A stretch of 64,000 nucleotides of DNA from Dioszegia crocea (taxonomy: Eukaryota > Basidiomycota > Tremellomycetes > Tremellales > Bulleribasidiaceae): positions 1,837,082-1,901,081 of the forward strand of contig BCKK01000001.1 of assembly GCA_001600615.1 (NCBI GenBank), in the 5' to 3' direction. The position numbers and the translations under genes are program-made. Shown piece after piece: positions 61,178 to 64,000 of the stretch. Numbering within the stretch: position 1 is the stretch's first letter; each line of letters begins with the position of its first letter. The notes beneath the pieces were generated by a model that did no database searches, had not been told where the DNA came from, and was given only the letters and a program-made list of their open reading frames with translations.

Positions 61178-61753
61178 ATGGCATCCCAGGTCCCACCGTC
61201 TAAACGCCCCGTCTCGGCGGAAGATCGGCCTGCACCCCCTACCCGAGCAAGCGAGAAGCCTGACGATTACAAGAATACATTCAGAGTAGGTTTGATCCGA
61301 CGTTTAGACACATACTGTGAATAGACCCCTGTGATCAAAGCTCATGTCGCAGGGACGGGGAACAACAACGAAGGTGAGTTAACGTCACCCGATCTGGTCC
61401 TCCGCTGTCCACGGGTCAAGTTTGGATTGGTGTGAGTACGAGCTGATCACGGATAGTACGCGGATCCATGTGAAGCGGCTAGTAAAGCGTCTCTGGACTG
61501 CCTGGAAAGAACACATTACAACAGAGAAGAAGTGAGCACTACAGGATTGGTTTGCTCCTAGAGAAATCCCTTCCATCTGAGCTGGAAGCTAATGGGGCAG
61601 TGTATGGAGTTCTTCCGAGCGTACCGAGAATGTAAAGGAAAATGGGTGCGTGCAGTGACTGAATGTCAACCTAATAAACTGAGCCTCCAGCTAATCCGCA
61701 ATCAGATAGAGCAAAGAAGAGAGGACAAGCGATTAGGCAGGGATTCTGTTTGA
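61178..61753 (+). CDS. COX23: Twin CX9C protein COX23 (cytochrome oxidase assembly)
   Basis: Small intermembrane-space protein needed to assemble complex IV. The ATG at 61178 gives MASQVPPSKRPVSAEDRPAP, then KPDDYKNTFRGRGTTTK. The CHCH domain spans two exons. It reads YADPCEAASKASLDCLERTH (C-x9-C), then CMEFFRAYRECKGKW (C-x9-C), followed by IEQRREDKRLGRDSV and a stop at 61751-61753. Both cysteine pairs are intact. Six short exons for a protein of about 90 aa is intron-rich even for this genome. Confidence 0.88.
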
Positions 61754-61976
61754 GTCGACTAAGGCGTAGGGTCGAGCAGCTAAAACGCCGGGAGGGAGGT
61801 AGCCATCATCCTCATCGATGCGAAGGTCGGGACGACACCGGATAGGGGCTTGTTCATTGTAACATTACAGGCGATATACAACATGCATTTTACAGACAAT
61901 TCACCCACGATATCCATCGCTCGACGAGACGTGTCCTCAGACCGACGGCGAGAGACTTCGCGCCAGGCTAGCGCCA

Positions 61977-62773
61977 TCATTCCAGCTTTTCGAGGTAGTC
62001 TAATCTGTCCAGCACAACTTGCTTGCTCGTTTCTTCTATTTCGCCCGCTAGGAAGATCTCGTCCAGTATTGCGTATACCTGTCGCGTCAGCTTCAGTGCT
62101 CATAAATCTCGTCCAGTCAAGAAGATACAAGGCAGAGAGGGGACAGGGTATCAGGGAAACGATATGGGCAGCCCGGGATTCAAGTCTAGACTTACCTTAT
62201 AGAAGGAGAATACCAGATCTAATTCGCACACATTTTGGAAGAAAGCATCTGGTCCAGTCAGCCCAAGCTCATCTATACCAATATGAAGGACGAAGCCCGG
62301 CCGCATTCCCCACTCTGTCCTCCAGATGTATCATGCGCGCGTCCACTACAGGCATGACTCACCTAGCACTTCGACAAATAGATGAATTGCCTCCAGGTAC
62401 GCAAGTTCATTATCGTTCGAATCAACACAGCAGCAGAAGAAGAGTCCGGCATATCGGCGGTAGACAATCTTGTCGCTTCTGAACTGTAAGTTTGTCAGCT
62501 CGGAGCTCCAATTGTGGATACACAGGGAATCCCTGCTGGACGTGGATTGATCTGAGCCAGAACTCACTTCGACAAAGTTAGACTGATATTTCTGATCTCG
62601 AGGAGCGATCAAACGGTGCACTTCTCCACGTAACCTAACTTTCTCGTCGTCATCGTATGGCGTGTACCATTTCGATAATCTCGTCTTGCCCTGTCGATTC
62701 TACAGGCGAGGTGAGCCTGGACCTGTTGGCATGGGCCGCCGCGACTTACTTGAACGAGAATAAATTTGATCAT
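61977..62773 (-). CDS. APS2: AP-2 clathrin adaptor small subunit (sigma2)
   Basis: Small chain of the plasma-membrane endocytic adaptor. The ATG at 62771-62773 gives MIKFILVQ, then [60 protein letters not shown] and [20 protein letters not shown]. The end is [20 protein letters not shown], then RLDYLEKLE. The pattern R-N-F/[12 protein letters not shown] and the C-terminal tail separate sigma2 from sigma1/sigma3. Seven exons. It is divergent from the dipeptidyl aminopeptidase gene. Confidence 0.95.
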
Positions 62774-62820
62774 GTCAACTTTTCTGGGACAGCTTCAGAG
62801 CTTCTCGAATTTCCTAGGCG

Positions 62821-62871
62821 TGTATGACCGATACCCGTACCGTATGACCGTGATATGATGGTGATATGATG
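62821..62871 (+). repeat. Short doubled motifs in the APS2/DPP divergent promoter
   Basis: Two copies of gtatgaccg, at 62822-62830 and 62842-62850, are followed by two copies of gtgatatgat (about 62850-62870). Together they make a compact array in the 245-base promoter between two divergent genes. It may be a regulatory site or simple slippage. Confidence 0.5.
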
Positions 62872-63018
62872 AATATACTCATCCATGTCGTCGTTAGGGT
62901 CGTTGTCGCCGTCGCATCAACACGGCACCCTGTGCGGTCATCGCCGTGTTGTAGAGTACGTGCAGCAGCCTACCTAACTTTCGATTGATCCATTCTGCAC
63001 CATCTTCTCTCAACAAGC

Positions 63019-64000
63019 ATGTCGGCGTACTCGCCTATACCGGATGCGGCGGGATCGCGGCTACCCTCCGATACCCATGCTATCCGACTTGACGATTCGC
63101 CCCCACCTCCCACCAGGCGGTCTCTCGACTCCGAATCGGACGAATCCGATATCATCTACCGGGACGCGCTGGACGTGGAACCGTTTGATGAGAAGGACAG
63201 GCGATTCAGAGATGAGGGTGTGATGGAGGATGGAGAAGGACCTCATGGGGAAGGCGCGGGATATAGTGTGGAACCTCGACGGGTGCGTCAGAGACTCTCG
63301 ACAGCCTCACTGACTCTTGACTAATTCGCCCAGTTACGACCCAGAAAGCGTTCCAAGAGAATACTAGCTGCTCTGATCGGCATCTTGGTACTTGCAGGCC
63401 TCATCGGTGCTTTTGCCGGCTCTGTCTATTCTGTTCCGACACATCTTGTTAAGTCGGGTACTAAACATATAACGATGGACCACATCTTCAATGGGACATT
63501 TGCTGTGACTACCAAGACGCTATCTTGGGTCAAGGAAGGTAGGTCTGACCTCCCTCGAGCCGCGAGACCACAGCTAAACGTCCAGCCCCAGACGGCACCT
63601 TCTCTCGCCTGTCAGACGAGGGTAATATCATACTCTCGACCGTATCCAACATGACCCACTCGTCCCTCCTCGTGAACTCTACGCGCGTCTTGGACCGCGA
63701 AGGCCGTCCGCTCGACTGGCAGACTTGGCATCTATCACCAGATGGCAAGTATGTCCTTTTCCGCGCGGACTCTTCGCAACTGTGGCGCCACTCCACTCGA
63801 GGCAACTACTGGGTCCACCGACTCTCCGACTCCACCACTTTCCCTATCACCCAGCCCTCCACTCCGCCGCAGACCGCCTTTGCTTCTTGGGCACCCGTCG
63901 GCCACGCCCTGGCATTTGTACAGTCCAATGACCTATATGTCATATCCGAGCGGGAGATAGCATCCTCGAGGCCGGATGCAATACGAGTGACGACGGATGG
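63019..64000 (+). CDS. Type II membrane dipeptidyl aminopeptidase (DPP4 family, Ste13/Dap2-like), C-terminus off window
   Basis: S9B serine peptidase that trims X-Pro/X-Ala dipeptides. The start MSAYSPIPDAAGSRLPSDTH opens an acidic cytosolic tail. This is followed by RPRKRSKRILAALIGILVLA and a single TM (GLIGAFAGSVYSV). The luminal beta-propeller begins MDHIFNGTFAVTTKTLSWVK, then GTFSRLSDEGNIILSTVSNM and DWQTWHLSPDGKYVLFRADS. The visible part stops in the propeller (AFASWAPVGHALAFVQSNDL). The catalytic Ser domain lies beyond 64000. It could be the Golgi (Ste13) or vacuolar (Dap2) type; the tail alone does not decide. Confidence 0.88.

Overview
The window is nuclear DNA of a basidiomycete fungus, most likely a Tremellomycete yeast (the Cryptococcus/Kwoniella/Tremella/Trichosporon side). 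Genes are dense on both strands and nearly all are cut by introns of about 40-80 nt. These introns have GTRNGT donors and a CTGAC/CTAAC branch site about 10-15 nt before the acceptor. The gene set is eukaryotic (proteasome activator, PAK kinase, Mediator, SUMO E1, TFIIIB, AP-2) with fungal-type forms. There are about 26 credible protein genes, one clear pseudogene, and two genes cut by the window edges. All calls come from reading the sequence; no database search was possible.

Layout. 1-17.7 kb is housekeeping: an S28 secreted peptidase (cut by the left edge), BLM10/PA200 proteasome activator, a D-2-hydroxyacid dehydrogenase, mitochondrial ribosomal protein bL12m, roadblock dynein light chain, a TRAIP-like RING/coiled-coil protein and a diacylglycerol-kinase-fold lipid kinase. 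18.7-21.8 kb holds a CRIB-containing PAK/Ste20 kinase. 22-33 kb is an accessory region: a dead DHA2-type MFS exporter carrying a mosaic of mitochondrial DNA fragments, a 1.6 kb gene desert, a free-standing NRPS-type adenylation enzyme, a GDP-fucose-transporter-like SLC35 protein, a doubtful small ORF and a free-standing condensation-like acyltransferase. 33.4-44.3 kb returns to housekeeping: ATP11, Med18-like, UBA2, BRF1, RPS14 and a PQ-loop membrane protein. 44.4-52.3 kb holds a Ser-rich orphan and a large RING-PH-VWA protein with the architecture of the yeast Ste5/Far1 scaffolds. 53-64 kb is rich in mitochondrial genes (ATP2, mL59-like, QCR7, COX23), plus an orphan, a second PQ-loop protein, AP-2 sigma and a membrane dipeptidyl aminopeptidase (cut by the right edge).

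The most unusual region is 23.67-24.10 kb. A piece of mitochondrial large-rRNA domain V, which still contains a perfect 18-bp I-SceI site, is joined to antisense pieces of probable rps3, cox2 and cox1. All of them sit inside the MFS exporter gene, which also has an in-frame stop. The neighbouring adenylation and condensation-like genes look like a split NRPS-type mini-cluster that may have lost its exporter. The second notable feature is the Far1/Ste5-like scaffold, in the same 64 kb as a PAK kinase and a Ste13/Dap2-type peptidase.
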